The position numbers and the translations under genes are program-made. This document shows, piece by piece, positions 42,877-52,206 of a stretch of DNA of 64,000 bases (position 1 is the first letter of the stretch; the number at the start of each line of letters is the position of its first letter). The notes beneath the pieces were generated by a model. It had not been told where the DNA came from. It saw nothing but the letters and a program-made list of their open reading frames with translations, and made no database searches. Source of the DNA: Rhodospirillaceae bacterium (GTDB lineage: Bacteria > Pseudomonadota > Alphaproteobacteria > GCA-2731375); NCBI GenBank assembly GCA_018701215.1, contig JABIWH010000011.1, positions 120,853 to 184,852 of the forward strand. The letters are read 5' to 3'.

Positions 42877-44964
42877 ATGAACCGTTACGCGATGGGCATC
42901 GATATCGGCGGCACGTTCACTGACGTGGTGCTGTACGATATGGCGGAGGGCCGCCGCCTGACCCGCAAGACCCTGACCACGCCCGGCGACCCGGCCGAGG
43001 CGGTGCTCAGTGCGGTGGATCAAGTGCTTGCGGAAGAAGCCGTGTCGGCGCGGGAGATCGAGCGCGTGGTCCACGCCACGACCTTGTTCACCAATGCCCT
43101 GATCGAACGCAAAGGCGCACGTACCGCCTTGCTGACCACGGAAGGTTTCCGCGACTCTCTCGAAATCGGACGGGAGCGGAAATACGATCTCTACGATCTG
43201 GCCGCCAAGAAACCACGGGCCTTGGTACCCCGCGACCTGCGTTTCGAGGCGGGCGAACGAATTCTGGCCGACGGCAGCATCCACCAGGCTCTCGACGATA
43301 ACAGCCTGGCCAAAGCCGCCGAGGCGCTGCGAGAGGCGCAGGTAGGGTCTTTGGCGATTGTCTTTCTGCACAGCTACCGCAATGACAGCCACGAACGGAC
43401 CGCCGGTGACCGCATGGCCGAACTATTGCCCGACATTGCAATCAGCCTGTCCAGCGACGTAGCACCGGAGATCAGGGAATTCGAACGCGCCTCGACCACT
43501 GTCGCGAACGCCTATATCAAACCATTGGCGCGGGATTATCTGGATGCCTTGGGCAGCCGCCTGGGCGACCGTGCAATCACCGCGCCGTTGTTGTTGATGC
43601 TGTCCAGCGGCGGCTTGACCCACGTGGGTGAGGTGCGCCGCTCACCCGTGCAAATGCTGGAATCCGGCCCCGCCGCCGGCGCCTTAGCGGCAGCTGACAT
43701 TGGCCGTGCCGAGGGCCTGGAACATGTGCTGGCGTTCGATATGGGCGGCACCACCGCCAAACTATGTCTGATCGATGGCGATGAACCCGATATTGCCTAC
43801 CGCTTTGAGGCAGCTCGTGAACGCCGCTTCGCCGAGGGCAGCGGCCTGCCGATCCGCATTTCCACCGTGGAGTTGATTGAGATCGGCGCGGGCGGCGGTT
43901 CCATCGCCCGCATCGACGCCCTGGGCCTATTGAAGGCCGGGCCCGATAGCGCCGGCGCAGTACCGGGGCCGGTCGCCTATGGCCGCGGCGGCACCGCACC
44001 GACGGTCACGGATGCGGACTTCGCCTTGGGATTTCTGGGCGCGGAAGGCTTCGCCGGTGGTGCTATCGAGGTCGATTTAGCCGCCACCCGCGACGCCCTG
44101 GAAAAACTGGCGGAACAGGCGGATTTATCAGCGGAAAAAATCGCCTGGGGTGTGCACGATCTGGTCAATGAAAACATGGCCTCCGCCGCCCGAGTGCATA
44201 TCGCCGAAAAGGGCCGTGACCCCCGCGCCTATACCCTGGTTGCCACGGGGGGCGCGGGACCGGTACATGCCTATTACATGGCCCGCAAGCTGGGCATCAA
44301 ACGCATTGTCTGTCCGCGCAATGCTGGCGTCGCCTCCGCCTTTGGACTGTTATTGGCGCCGGCCCGCGTTGACCGCACCGCCGCCTTTGCCTCCTCCCTG
44401 GACGAGATGGACTGGAGCACCCTGGAAAGCACCTACCAGGAATTGGAGGCGGCGGCCCGCCAGGTCATTGCCGACACCGGCATGGACGCGGACGCGGCCA
44501 AGGTGCAAAGGCTGGCCGATATGCGCAATGTTGGTCAGGGTTTTGAGCTGGTGGTCAATTTGCCCAGCGGTCCGTATTCCGGCGATAGCCGCGACAGTCT
44601 GCTGGATGCCTATGCCCAGGCCTATCAAGCTCATTTTACCCGGCCACCGCCCAACGTACCCACCGCAATCGCGGCTATCCGCGTCCGCCTGACAGCCCCG
44701 ATTGACGCCTCCGCCGACGGCTTAAGCGGGCAGGCCGATGATGCCTCGGCGCAAACTGGGCAACGGCCGGTCTATTTTCCGGAGACTGACGGTATGGTGA
44801 CAACGCCAATTTATGATCGCACGGCTTTGGCCATTGATCAGAAATTTGAAGGTCCAGCGGTGGTCGAGGAAGCGGAGTCCACGATGGTCATTGGACCTGG
44901 CGGCCGCTTTCATGTCTCGAACAGCGGCAATTTGATTATTGATCTGCCGGAGGATGAGGCATGA
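42877..44964 (+). CDS. hyuA: Hydantoinase/oxoprolinase subunit A
   Basis: The 695-residue ASKHA-fold ATPase subunit of the HyuA/5-oxoprolinase/acetone-carboxylase superfamily. ATP-binding segments are MGIDIGGTFTDVVLYD (D9) and DMGGTTAKLCLIDGD. HATTLFTNALIERKGA and IGAGGGSIARID are family markers. It phosphorylates a ring amide so HyuB can open it. Activities in the family include N-methylhydantoin, 5-oxoproline and caprolactam hydrolysis. The stop overlaps the hyuB ATG. Confidence 0.93.
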   Translation: MNRYAMGIDIGGTFTDVVLYDMAEGRRLTRKTLTTPGDPAEAVLSAVDQVLAEEAVSAREIERVVHATTLFTNALIERKGARTALLTTEGFRDSLEIGRERKYDLYDLAAKKPRALVPRDLRFEAGERILADGSIHQALDDNSLAKAAEALREAQVGSLAIVFLHSYRNDSHERTAGDRMAELLPDIAISLSSDVAPEIREFERASTTVANAYIKPLARDYLDALGSRLGDRAITAPLLLMLSSGGLTHVGEVRRSPVQMLESGPAAGALAAADIGRAEGLEHVLAFDMGGTTAKLCLIDGDEPDIAYRFEAARERRFAEGSGLPIRISTVELIEIGAGGGSIARIDALGLLKAGPDSAGAVPGPVAYGRGGTAPTVTDADFALGFLGAEGFAGGAIEVDLAATRDALEKLAEQADLSAEKIAWGVHDLVNENMASAARVHIAEKGRDPRAYTLVATGGAGPVHAYYMARKLGIKRIVCPRNAGVASAFGLLLAPARVDRTAAFASSLDEMDWSTLESTYQELEAAARQVIADTGMDADAAKVQRLADMRNVGQGFELVVNLPSGPYSGDSRDSLLDAYAQAYQAHFTRPPPNVPTAIAAIRVRLTAPIDASADGLSGQADDASAQTGQRPVYFPETDGMVTTPIYDRTALAIDQKFEGPAVVEEAESTMVIGPGGRFHVSNSGNLIIDLPEDEA

Positions 44965-46574
44965 GCGCGTTCGATGCCGTGACCCTGGAAGTGATCTGGA
45001 ACCGCATGATCGCCTCGGTCGACGAGGCGGCCAAGGCCATCGTGCGGACTTCGTTTTCAACCCTGTCGAACGAGGCCAACGATTTCGCCTGTGTTTTAAC
45101 CGATGCCGACGGCCAGCTGTTGGCCCAGAACAGCGGCTCCATCCCCTCGTTCATTGGCACCCTGCCCGCCACGGTTCGTCATACCTTGGAACGCTTTGGC
45201 CGCGACGGGCTGGAGCCGGGCGACGTGATCTGCACCAACGATCCATGGCTTGGAACTGGCCATTTGAATGATTGCAGTATTGTTCGGCCCATATTCAAGG
45301 ACGGGACCTTGATTGCCTTTGCCGCGACGGCGTCGCACATGCCTGATATCGGCGGCCGCATCCGCTCGGTCGAGGCGCGGGAAATATTCGAGGAAGGTTT
45401 CCATATCCCGTTGTTAAGAATCTTCCGCGCCGGCGTGCCGGACGAAACCTTCTTTGAATTGCTGCGCACCCAGGTCCGCACCCCGGATCAGACCGAGGGC
45501 GACATCCACGCCCAGATCACCGCCAATTATCTGATCGAGGACAGGGTTCTGGCCATTACCAGCGAATATGGCCTGGAAAACCTGGTGGAGCTGAGCCGCG
45601 AGCTGAACGGACGAACGGAGACCGCCATGCGGGCCGCCATTAGAAAGGTCCCCGACGGCGTCTACGACTACCAGATGTTGACCGATGGTCTGCGGGCCGA
45701 TGCGCCGTTTACCTTTGCTTTGCGTTTGGAGCTCAAGGACGACACCATTCATTTTGACTTCGCCGGTACTTCGCCGGTTCAGCCCAGGGCCATCAACTGT
45801 CCGTTTTGTTACACCTATGCCATGTCCGCCTATGCCATTAAATGCGCCTTGCTGCCGGACGTGCCCAACAACTCTGGTATGTTGCGCCCAATAACAGTGA
45901 CCGCGCCGGAAAACACCCTGCTCAACCCCCTGCCCCCCGCATCCGTCGGCGCGCGGGCCAGCACCGGTCATTATGTGCCGGTTCTTGCGTTCGGCGCACT
46001 GGCCGATGTTTTGCCCGACAGGGTGATGGCGGCGGCGGGTTCGCCATTGTGGAATTGCACACAATCCGGCGTGCGGCCCAACGGCCAGCCTTATGCCACC
46101 AATTTGTTCTTTAACGGCGGCATGGGCGCGACCCATGGCTCGGATGGCGAGCATGCCATCTCCTGGCCCTCCAATCTGTCCTGCACGCCGGTCGAGGTGG
46201 CGGAACAATCCGCGCCGCTTTTGTTTCATTACAAGCGGCTGCGGCCCAATTCCGGCGGCGTGGGACAATACCGCGGCGGCCTGGGCGAGGACATGCTGCT
46301 CGAAAGCCTGTCGGAAAGCCCCATCGCCGTGACCTTCATGGCCGAACGTACCCGCCATGCCGCACCCGGATTGGCGGGGGGTGGCGATGGCGAGGTTGGC
46401 GCCGTGGAAATAAATGGTGAGGAAGCCGACAACCGGGCGCAGCATCTGCTGCAAAAAGGCGACCGTATATTAATCGCCACACCTGGCGGCGGCGGCTATG
46501 GTTCGCGTAATTCCCGCGACGAAGCCCGGATTTCCGAAGATATCCAACATGGCTATGTGACGAAAGGTGACTGA
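44961..46574 (+). CDS. hyuB: Hydantoinase/oxoprolinase subunit B
   Basis: The 537-residue HyuB subunit has a normal length. Recognised by DAVTLEVIWNRMIASVDEAA at the start, DFACVLTDADGQLLAQN, GDVICTNDPWLGTGHLND, and C-terminal TFMAERTRHAAPGLAGGGDG with ATPGGGGYG. It forms the ATP-dependent ring-opening amidohydrolase with HyuA. The small AtzG-like gene begins 1 bp after its stop, tying ring opening to the second amidase. Confidence 0.93.
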   Translation: MSAFDAVTLEVIWNRMIASVDEAAKAIVRTSFSTLSNEANDFACVLTDADGQLLAQNSGSIPSFIGTLPATVRHTLERFGRDGLEPGDVICTNDPWLGTGHLNDCSIVRPIFKDGTLIAFAATASHMPDIGGRIRSVEAREIFEEGFHIPLLRIFRAGVPDETFFELLRTQVRTPDQTEGDIHAQITANYLIEDRVLAITSEYGLENLVELSRELNGRTETAMRAAIRKVPDGVYDYQMLTDGLRADAPFTFALRLELKDDTIHFDFAGTSPVQPRAINCPFCYTYAMSAYAIKCALLPDVPNNSGMLRPITVTAPENTLLNPLPPASVGARASTGHYVPVLAFGALADVLPDRVMAAAGSPLWNCTQSGVRPNGQPYATNLFFNGGMGATHGSDGEHAISWPSNLSCTPVEVAEQSAPLLFHYKRLRPNSGGVGQYRGGLGEDMLLESLSESPIAVTFMAERTRHAAPGLAGGGDGEVGAVEINGEEADNRAQHLLQKGDRILIATPGGGGYGSRNSRDEARISEDIQHGYVTKGD

Positions 46575-46575
46575 G

Positions 46576-46773
46576 ATGAGCACGGATGGTCTTGACGATG
46601 AAGCCCTGGGACAACTTGCGAGGCAATTGGGTTTGGCGCAAATCTACGCGGACAACCCGGCTCTGATCCGCAAGGCCTACGATGCCGCACGTTTGATGGC
46701 GGAGCGCCTGCCCCGCCCCGATAACATCGCGGACGAGCCGAGCCATATCTTCAAGGCCGACAATAATGTCTAG
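46576..46773 (+). CDS. AtzG-like small subunit (DUF4089-type)
   Basis: A 65-residue protein from ATG 46576, directly after the hyuB stop. A helical segment (LARQLGLAQIYADNPALIRK) leads to AARLMAERLPRPDNI and ends with DEPSHIFKAD. This layout, ending in a proline-rich PLPxxxEPxxxF-like tail, resembles AtzG/DUF4089 proteins, small obligate partners of the AtzE amidase. It overlaps the following amidase gene by 8 bp, as AtzG-AtzE pairs often do. The assignment rests on pattern, size and position. Confidence 0.72.
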   Translation: MSTDGLDDEALGQLARQLGLAQIYADNPALIRKAYDAARLMAERLPRPDNIADEPSHIFKADNNV

Positions 46774-48172
46774 GCAAAGCCATGACCTCGCCTTTCTGAG
46801 CCTGACCGAGGCCGCCGCGCTGATCCGTGCGGGCGAACTTACATCCGTTGCCTATACCCAAGGCCTGCTGGATCATATCGCGGCCCATGACGGGCAATTC
46901 GATAGTTTCCTGCGCGTCCTGACCGACAGTGCGTTGAGCGACGCCGAAGGGGCGGACAGCGCCGTCACGGCGGGAGAGACCCTTGGACCCCTGCACGGCG
47001 TGCCATTCGGCCTGAAGGACATTGTCGATGTGGCTGGGCTGCCGACAACGGCGCATAGCCAAATTCTTGCCCAGCAGCCGCCCAGGACCGAGGATGCCAC
47101 GGTCACCAAACACCTGCGTGCGGCGGGCGGCATTCTATTGGGCAAGACGGCCACCCATGAATTCGCCATCGGCGGGCCGTCTTTTGATCTGCCCTGGCCC
47201 CCCGCCCGCAATCCCTGGAACCGGGCGCATTCGCCGGGCGGCTCCTCGTCGGGCTCCGGTGCGGCGGTGGCGGCCGGCTTCGTGCCCATGGCCATTGGAA
47301 CGGATACGGGCGGGTCCGTGCGCAATCCCGCGACCTCGTGCGGCATCGTCGGGATGAAGGCGACTTATGGCCGGGTCAGCCGCCGGGGCGTGGTACCGCT
47401 GTCATATTCCCTCGATCATGTAGGGCCCATGACCCGTACCGTGGCGGACAACGCCTTGATGCTGAATGTACTGGCCGGCCACGACCCGGATGATCCGGCC
47501 TCCGCCGATGTCTCCACCACTGATTATACCGCCCAGCTTGACCAGGGCGTCAAAGGCCTGCGCATCGGGGTGATCCGGCATTTCCATAACCGTGACCTGA
47601 TCGCCGACCCGGTGATGGCGGAAGCCTTGGAAGAGGCCCTGCGGGTGCTGCAAGGACTGGGCGCCGAAGTGGTCGAGATCGAGACCGCGCCACTGGCCGA
47701 ATTCGCCACCTGCAACCGGGTTATTCTGCTCTCGGAGGCCTATGCCATTCATCGCCGCTGGTTGGCTGAACGTCCCGGCGACTATGGTGAGCTGTTTTTG
47801 CAACGGGTCCTGCCGGGCGCCTTTCTGGGCGGTGGTGATTATGTGGATGCCCTGCGTTTGCGCCGAAAACTGACCACCGGCTTTAACCGCACCATCAGTG
47901 GCCTGGACGGGGTCATCGCCATCTCGTCCATGGATGCGGCCTTCGCTATCGAGGACCCGGACGAAAACGCCTCAAAATATCCCCGCCAGGCCCGCACGCC
48001 CTTCAATCTTACCGGCAATCCGGCCCTGGCCATGCCCAACGGCTTCGATGCTGACGGCCTGCCGCTTGCCATGCAGATCATTGGCAAGAACTTCGACGAA
48101 GCGACGATCTACCGCATCGCCAACGCCTATGAAGGGGCCACGAAGTGGCACCAGCGCCGCCCGCCCCTATAG
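46766..48172 (+). CDS. AtzE-like amidase (amidase 2)
   Basis: The 468-residue amidase-signature enzyme has K84 (FGLKDIVD), S160 (GGSSSGSG) and S184 (TDTGGSVRNPA), the complete triad. With the overlapping AtzG-like gene it resembles the AtzEG complex, which hydrolyses 1-carboxybiuret in cyanuric-acid catabolism. Here a ureido or carbamoyl intermediate from the HyuAB reaction is a plausible substrate. It differs clearly in sequence from amidase 1, so the two probably act at different steps. Confidence 0.9.
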   Translation: MSRQSHDLAFLSLTEAAALIRAGELTSVAYTQGLLDHIAAHDGQFDSFLRVLTDSALSDAEGADSAVTAGETLGPLHGVPFGLKDIVDVAGLPTTAHSQILAQQPPRTEDATVTKHLRAAGGILLGKTATHEFAIGGPSFDLPWPPARNPWNRAHSPGGSSSGSGAAVAAGFVPMAIGTDTGGSVRNPATSCGIVGMKATYGRVSRRGVVPLSYSLDHVGPMTRTVADNALMLNVLAGHDPDDPASADVSTTDYTAQLDQGVKGLRIGVIRHFHNRDLIADPVMAEALEEALRVLQGLGAEVVEIETAPLAEFATCNRVILLSEAYAIHRRWLAERPGDYGELFLQRVLPGAFLGGGDYVDALRLRRKLTTGFNRTISGLDGVIAISSMDAAFAIEDPDENASKYPRQARTPFNLTGNPALAMPNGFDADGLPLAMQIIGKNFDEATIYRIANAYEGATKWHQRRPPL

Positions 48173-48190
48173 TCAAAGGAGGAACAAGCA

Positions 48191-49081
48191 ATGTTATCGC
48201 ATCACGGACGCTATGATTTTTCCCCGATCAGCCAACGGCCGGATTATTCCTGGCCCGAGGGTAAACGCCTGGCCGTCTATATTGCCCTGAACGTGGAACA
48301 ATTCGCCTGGGATAAAAGCGTCGAATCCGCTATTGCCCCATCGGGCATGCACAACAAGCAGAGCGTTTACTCCTGGCGCGACTATGGCAACCGGGTCGGT
48401 TTCTGGCGCCTGATGGATTTGTTCGATGAACTGGATATTCCTATTCAGGCACAGTTGAACAGCTCGATCTACGAGCATGCCCCTCAGGTGGCCGAACGGC
48501 TGCGTCAACGCGGCGACGAGTTTCTGGGCCACGGCATCACAAATTCAGAAGAGCAAGGCGGACGTAGCGAGGACGAGGAACGCGGGCTTATCAAGGAGGT
48601 CACGGATGCCATCGTCGAACACGAGGGCGAACAGCCCACGGGCTGGATGTCGCCATGGCTGTCGCAGAGCGAGACGACCCTGGATTTGTTGAGCGAGGCT
48701 GGCTACCACTACAACATGGACTGGTGCTGTGATGATCAGCCGATCTGGATGAAGACCCGCAACGGACGTATCCTCGGGATGCCTTATCCGGTGGAACTGA
48801 ACGACAATCGGGCCATCGTCCTGCACAAGATGACACCAAGCCAATATGCCGATTGCATCATTGATAATTTCGACGAGATGCTGGAGCAGTCGGTGCATCA
48901 GCCTTTGGTTTTCCCAATCTCGCTGCATACCTTCGTGGTGGGCCAACCGTTCCGCATCCGGCAACTACGCCGCGCCTTGAAATACATCACCGATCAGCGA
49001 GATAAAATCTGGCTGACCCGGCCCGGCGATATCTGCCGCCACATTGAAAGTCTAGAGCCGGGCATCGTTCCGGGAAGCTGA
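48191..49081 (+). CDS. PuuE-like polysaccharide-deacetylase-fold protein
   Basis: The 296-residue NodB-fold protein starts at ATG 48191 behind AGGAGG. YSWRDYGNRVGFWRLMDLFDE, EHAPQVAERLRQRGDEFLGHG and LVFPISLHTFVVGQPFR resemble PuuE allantoinases rather than exported chitin deacetylases; there is no signal peptide. PuuE opens allantoin without metal. In this operon it may act on a cyclic or linear ureide, a second ring-opening or deamidating step. The actual substrate is unknown. Confidence 0.85.
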   Translation: MLSHHGRYDFSPISQRPDYSWPEGKRLAVYIALNVEQFAWDKSVESAIAPSGMHNKQSVYSWRDYGNRVGFWRLMDLFDELDIPIQAQLNSSIYEHAPQVAERLRQRGDEFLGHGITNSEEQGGRSEDEERGLIKEVTDAIVEHEGEQPTGWMSPWLSQSETTLDLLSEAGYHYNMDWCCDDQPIWMKTRNGRILGMPYPVELNDNRAIVLHKMTPSQYADCIIDNFDEMLEQSVHQPLVFPISLHTFVVGQPFRIRQLRRALKYITDQRDKIWLTRPGDICRHIESLEPGIVPGS

Positions 49082-49087
49082 GGAAAC

Positions 49088-50269
49088 ATGAGCGAAGTTA
49101 AGCGTGGCCGGGAGTTCCTGCACACCCCCGGGCCGACCAACATCCCCGAACGTGTCCTGAACGCCATGCATCAACCGGCGGTCGATTTCACCGCGCCGCC
49201 GTTCGTTGAAATGACCCGAACTTGTTTCGAGGACATCAAAGACGTCTTTCAGACCGAGGGTCCGGTCTTCATGTATGCCGCCAATGGCCATGGTGCGTGG
49301 GAAGCCGCCATGACTAATACCCTCTCGCCTGGCGATCATATCCTGGTGCCCGAGACCGGCAATTTCTCGATGAAATGGGGCATGATGGCGGAATCCCTGG
49401 GTCTGGTGATCGAGCATCTGCCGGGCGATTGGCGCCACGGCATTGACCCAGCAGCGGTAGAACAACATTTGCGGGACGATGACGAGGGCCGGATCAAGGC
49501 GGTGTTGATGGTGCATGTGGATACCGCCAGTGGCGTCATCTCGGATGTTCCGGCCATCCGTGGGGCCATGGACAATGCCAAGCATGCGGCGCTGTTCATG
49601 GTCGATACCATTGCCTCGCTGGCCACTGTCGAATTCCAGATGGACGATTGGGGGGTCGATGTTGCACTGGCAGCCTCGCAAAAAGGCCTGATGTGCCCGC
49701 CCGGTATCGGCTTTACCGCGTGCAGTGAAAAAGCCATGCATGCCACGCAAAGTGCGAGACTACCGCGCAATTACTGGGATTGGCGGGAACGCATGACCGA
49801 TGCGCAGTATATCCGCTTTTGCGGCACCGCCCCGATCCATATGCTCTACGGTCTGCGCGAGGCCCTGGATATGCTGGCCGAAGAAGGTCTGCCAGCGGTC
49901 GTGGCCCGCCATCACCGCTTGGCCAGCACGATCCGAGCGGCGGTCGACGTTTGGTGCTCCGACGGCGGCATGGCCTATAACGCGGTCATTCCCGAGCAGC
50001 GCTCAAATTCCATCACCGCCATTCGTGTACCGCCCGGTTACGATGCCGAGGAAGTCCGTACCGTGGCGCGGGAGCGTTATCAGATCGCCATGGGCGGCGG
50101 TCTGGAGCAGCTTAAGGGCGATGTCTTTCGTATCGGTCACATGGGTGATCTGAACGAACCCATGGTCCTGGGCGCCCTGGCAGGGATTGAGGCGACCTTG
50201 CAATATCTCGATGTCCCCCATGGCCGGGGTGGTGTCGCCGCCGCCATCGATTATCTGGCCGAGACCTGA
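49088..50269 (+). CDS. Class V aminotransferase (serine/ureidoglycine-glyoxylate type)
   Basis: The 393-residue PLP enzyme begins FLHTPGPTNIPERVLNAMHQP, the pattern of serine-glyoxylate and ureidoglycine-glyoxylate (PucG) aminotransferases. D173 (MVDTIASL) and Schiff-base K199 (AASQKGLMCPPG) are present, as is LPRNYWDWRE. It would move an amino group to glyoxylate or a similar acceptor, making a 2-oxo acid that the TPP decarboxylase could consume. It starts 6 bp after the PuuE-like gene, with GAGGAAAC. Confidence 0.9.
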   Translation: MSEVKRGREFLHTPGPTNIPERVLNAMHQPAVDFTAPPFVEMTRTCFEDIKDVFQTEGPVFMYAANGHGAWEAAMTNTLSPGDHILVPETGNFSMKWGMMAESLGLVIEHLPGDWRHGIDPAAVEQHLRDDDEGRIKAVLMVHVDTASGVISDVPAIRGAMDNAKHAALFMVDTIASLATVEFQMDDWGVDVALAASQKGLMCPPGIGFTACSEKAMHATQSARLPRNYWDWRERMTDAQYIRFCGTAPIHMLYGLREALDMLAEEGLPAVVARHHRLASTIRAAVDVWCSDGGMAYNAVIPEQRSNSITAIRVPPGYDAEEVRTVARERYQIAMGGGLEQLKGDVFRIGHMGDLNEPMVLGALAGIEATLQYLDVPHGRGGVAAAIDYLAET

Positions 50270-50273
50270 AACC

Positions 50274-50891
50274 ATGGCGCGCACCAGTACGGCCGAGGAC
50301 TGGCGGGTTTATTACCAGCGCACCGGTGAGCGCCCGCCGCGCGAAACCCTGCTACAGGCATTGGCTAGTTTCGAGGCGGAAGATGCCGTCGGCACCGCCG
50401 TCGATCTAGGCTGTGGCGGCGGACGGGACAGTATCGAGTTGCTGCGCCGGGGCTGGTCTGTCCTGGCCATTGATGCCCAGGACTCGGCCATCGAGACATT
50501 GTTGGCACGGCCCGAATTAAACCAATTCGGCTGCCGGCCCCGAACGGAGGTCTCGCGTTTTGAAGCGGCACGGTGGGAGACGGCGGATCTGGTAAATTCT
50601 TCATTTGCCCTGCCGCTCTGCCCGAAAGCGGATTTCCTTGCCATGTGGCAACGCATCTTCGACAGCCTGCGGCCAGGCGGACGTTTCGCCGGGCAGGTTT
50701 ACGGCGTGCGCGATCAATGGTTCGGCGACCCGACAAACACCCATTTCACACAGAGCGAAATTGATGATTTGCTGCTGCCCTACGAGGTGGAATTATGCCG
50801 GGAGGAGGAAACGGATTCCGTCACCCCGCGCGGTACCGCCAAGCATTGGCATATCTATCACATCGTCGCGCGCAAGCCGGCTGCTATGTAG
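50274..50891 (+). CDS. SAM-dependent methyltransferase
   Basis: The 205-residue class I methyltransferase has the SAM-binding motif AVDLGCGGGRDSIELLRRGW (about 42-61) and an acidic strand-2 end LAIDAQD. IFDSLRPGGRFAGQVYG is motif III. It resembles small TehB/thiopurine-type enzymes. It starts 4 bp after the aminotransferase and closes the operon, overlapping the convergent MFS gene by 8 bp. Possibly a detoxification or tailoring step. Confidence 0.87.
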   Translation: MARTSTAEDWRVYYQRTGERPPRETLLQALASFEAEDAVGTAVDLGCGGGRDSIELLRRGWSVLAIDAQDSAIETLLARPELNQFGCRPRTEVSRFEAARWETADLVNSSFALPLCPKADFLAMWQRIFDSLRPGGRFAGQVYGVRDQWFGDPTNTHFTQSEIDDLLLPYEVELCREEETDSVTPRGTAKHWHIYHIVARKPAAM

Positions 50892-52113
50892 TACTCTGGC
50901 TTTTCCGCCAGCGCTCCGGCGACGGCGCCATCAGGATCACCGCCAGGGCCAGAAAGGCGGCGGAAGCGGAAACCGCGATGGGCAAAGCGTAGTCGCCGGT
51001 CAAATCAAAAGCAAAACCAGCCACCACCGGACCTATCAATATGCCTAGCGCGGTGCCTGAATATAACACGCCCAGAATACCGCCCACATTCTTGGCGCCG
51101 AAATAATCCGCGATCAGAGCCGGCGCCAGGGCCACATAGCCGCCGTAACTCAAACCAAACAGCACCGCATAAAGCGCCAGGGCCCAAAAGTCAGTGGAAA
51201 GAAACCACCAGGCCTGCACCAGGGCCATGCCAAGATACATCACCACGACGGCGTGGTACCTGCCGTATCGGTCGGCCACGCCGCCCAAGGTGAGGCGCCC
51301 AAACATCGAACCAACACCAATCAGGCTGATCAACAGGATAGACCAGCTTTCATCGTGACCATGATCGACCGAGAATTTCACCAGATGCACGAACGGTACA
51401 AATAAACTCAATGAAACAATCGTGGAGGCGGTGAACATCAACACGAACGGCCGCGAGGATAATGACGCGCCCAGCGCCAGACCCGACAATGACGCCCCTT
51501 CCCCCACCGCTGTTGCATCACCGTCGGGATAGAGCCCGCGCGCGGCGGGTGAAGGATGCAGCATCCAGGCCGCCAGCAGACCCAACACCAGGGTCAAAGC
51601 CGCCAATACCTGAAAGGTCTCGCGCCAACCCAGGGTTTCGACCAAAAAACGGCTGAAAGGCGGGGCAAGCAGTGTACCGACGCCGATGCCCGCCACCGCT
51701 AGGCCCGTGGCAAAGCCGCGCCGACGCACGAACCAACGCTGCAGGACGCCCACGGATGGCACATAGGAAAAACCAATGCCAACACCCACCGCCACGCCAT
51801 AGCTCAAATAGATATGCCACAGGCTCTGCGCAAAACTGGAGGCGAGCAGTCCAACGGCGATCAGGACGATGCCGAAGGCCACGACAGGGCGGGAACCTAA
51901 ACGGTCACTCAACGGACCGCTGACGGCACCCAGGGAGAAATACAGAAACCCGGCAATGGAGAAGATCAGCGATATATCGCCACGGGATGCCGCGAAGTCA
52001 GCTTCCAGACCGTCGAAAAAGGAGGCGAATGAATAGGCAACCCCAAAACCCAGCAACAATACCATGAAGGCCGCCGCCACCACGAACCAGCCGAAAAAGA
52101 ACCTCTGGTCCAT
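50884..52113 (-). CDS. MFS transporter, oxalate/formate- or monocarboxylate-porter-like
   Basis: The 409-residue permease has 12 hydrophobic helices. GVAYSFASFFDGLEADF, SRGDISLIFSIAGFLYF, GPLSDRLGSRPV and GIGFSYVPSVGVLQRWFVRRRG resemble the OFA/MCT branch of the major facilitator superfamily, which moves small carboxylates. Convergent with the catabolic operon by 8 bp, it is a good candidate for uptake of the operon's substrate or export of a product (inference from position). Confidence 0.88.
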   Translation of the reverse strand: MDQRFFFGWFVVAAAFMVLLLGFGVAYSFASFFDGLEADFAASRGDISLIFSIAGFLYFSLGAVSGPLSDRLGSRPVVAFGIVLIAVGLLASSFAQSLWHIYLSYGVAVGVGIGFSYVPSVGVLQRWFVRRRGFATGLAVAGIGVGTLLAPPFSRFLVETLGWRETFQVLAALTLVLGLLAAWMLHPSPAARGLYPDGDATAVGEGASLSGLALGASLSSRPFVLMFTASTIVSLSLFVPFVHLVKFSVDHGHDESWSILLISLIGVGSMFGRLTLGGVADRYGRYHAVVVMYLGMALVQAWWFLSTDFWALALYAVLFGLSYGGYVALAPALIADYFGAKNVGGILGVLYSGTALGILIGPVVAGFAFDLTGDYALPIAVSASAAFLALAVILMAPSPERWRKSQSTT

Positions 52114-52141
52114 GAACGCCGTTACCCTCAGTCGCGTGCCA

Positions 52142-52166
52142 CTACAAGAAACCTGTCTTATTGTAG
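52142..52166. repeat. Inverted repeat upstream of the MFS gene
   Basis: CTACAA (52142-52147) and TTGTAG (52161-52166) are perfect arms around 13 bp. The repeat lies about 29-53 bp upstream of the MFS ATG. The position fits an operator or leader hairpin. Confidence 0.35.
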
Positions 52167-52206
52167 AGCAAATAAGGGATCGTGATGGGGATTTTCGTCT
52201 TCGTGA

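Noticed and set aside
41970..42878. 302-residue minus-strand open frame across the TPP decarboxylase genes
   Set aside because: Antisense to two well-supported coupled genes; no independent evidence.
45414..46454. 346-residue minus-strand open frame inside hyuB
   Set aside because: Shadow of hyuB; composition rich in Gly, His and Gln with no domain pattern.
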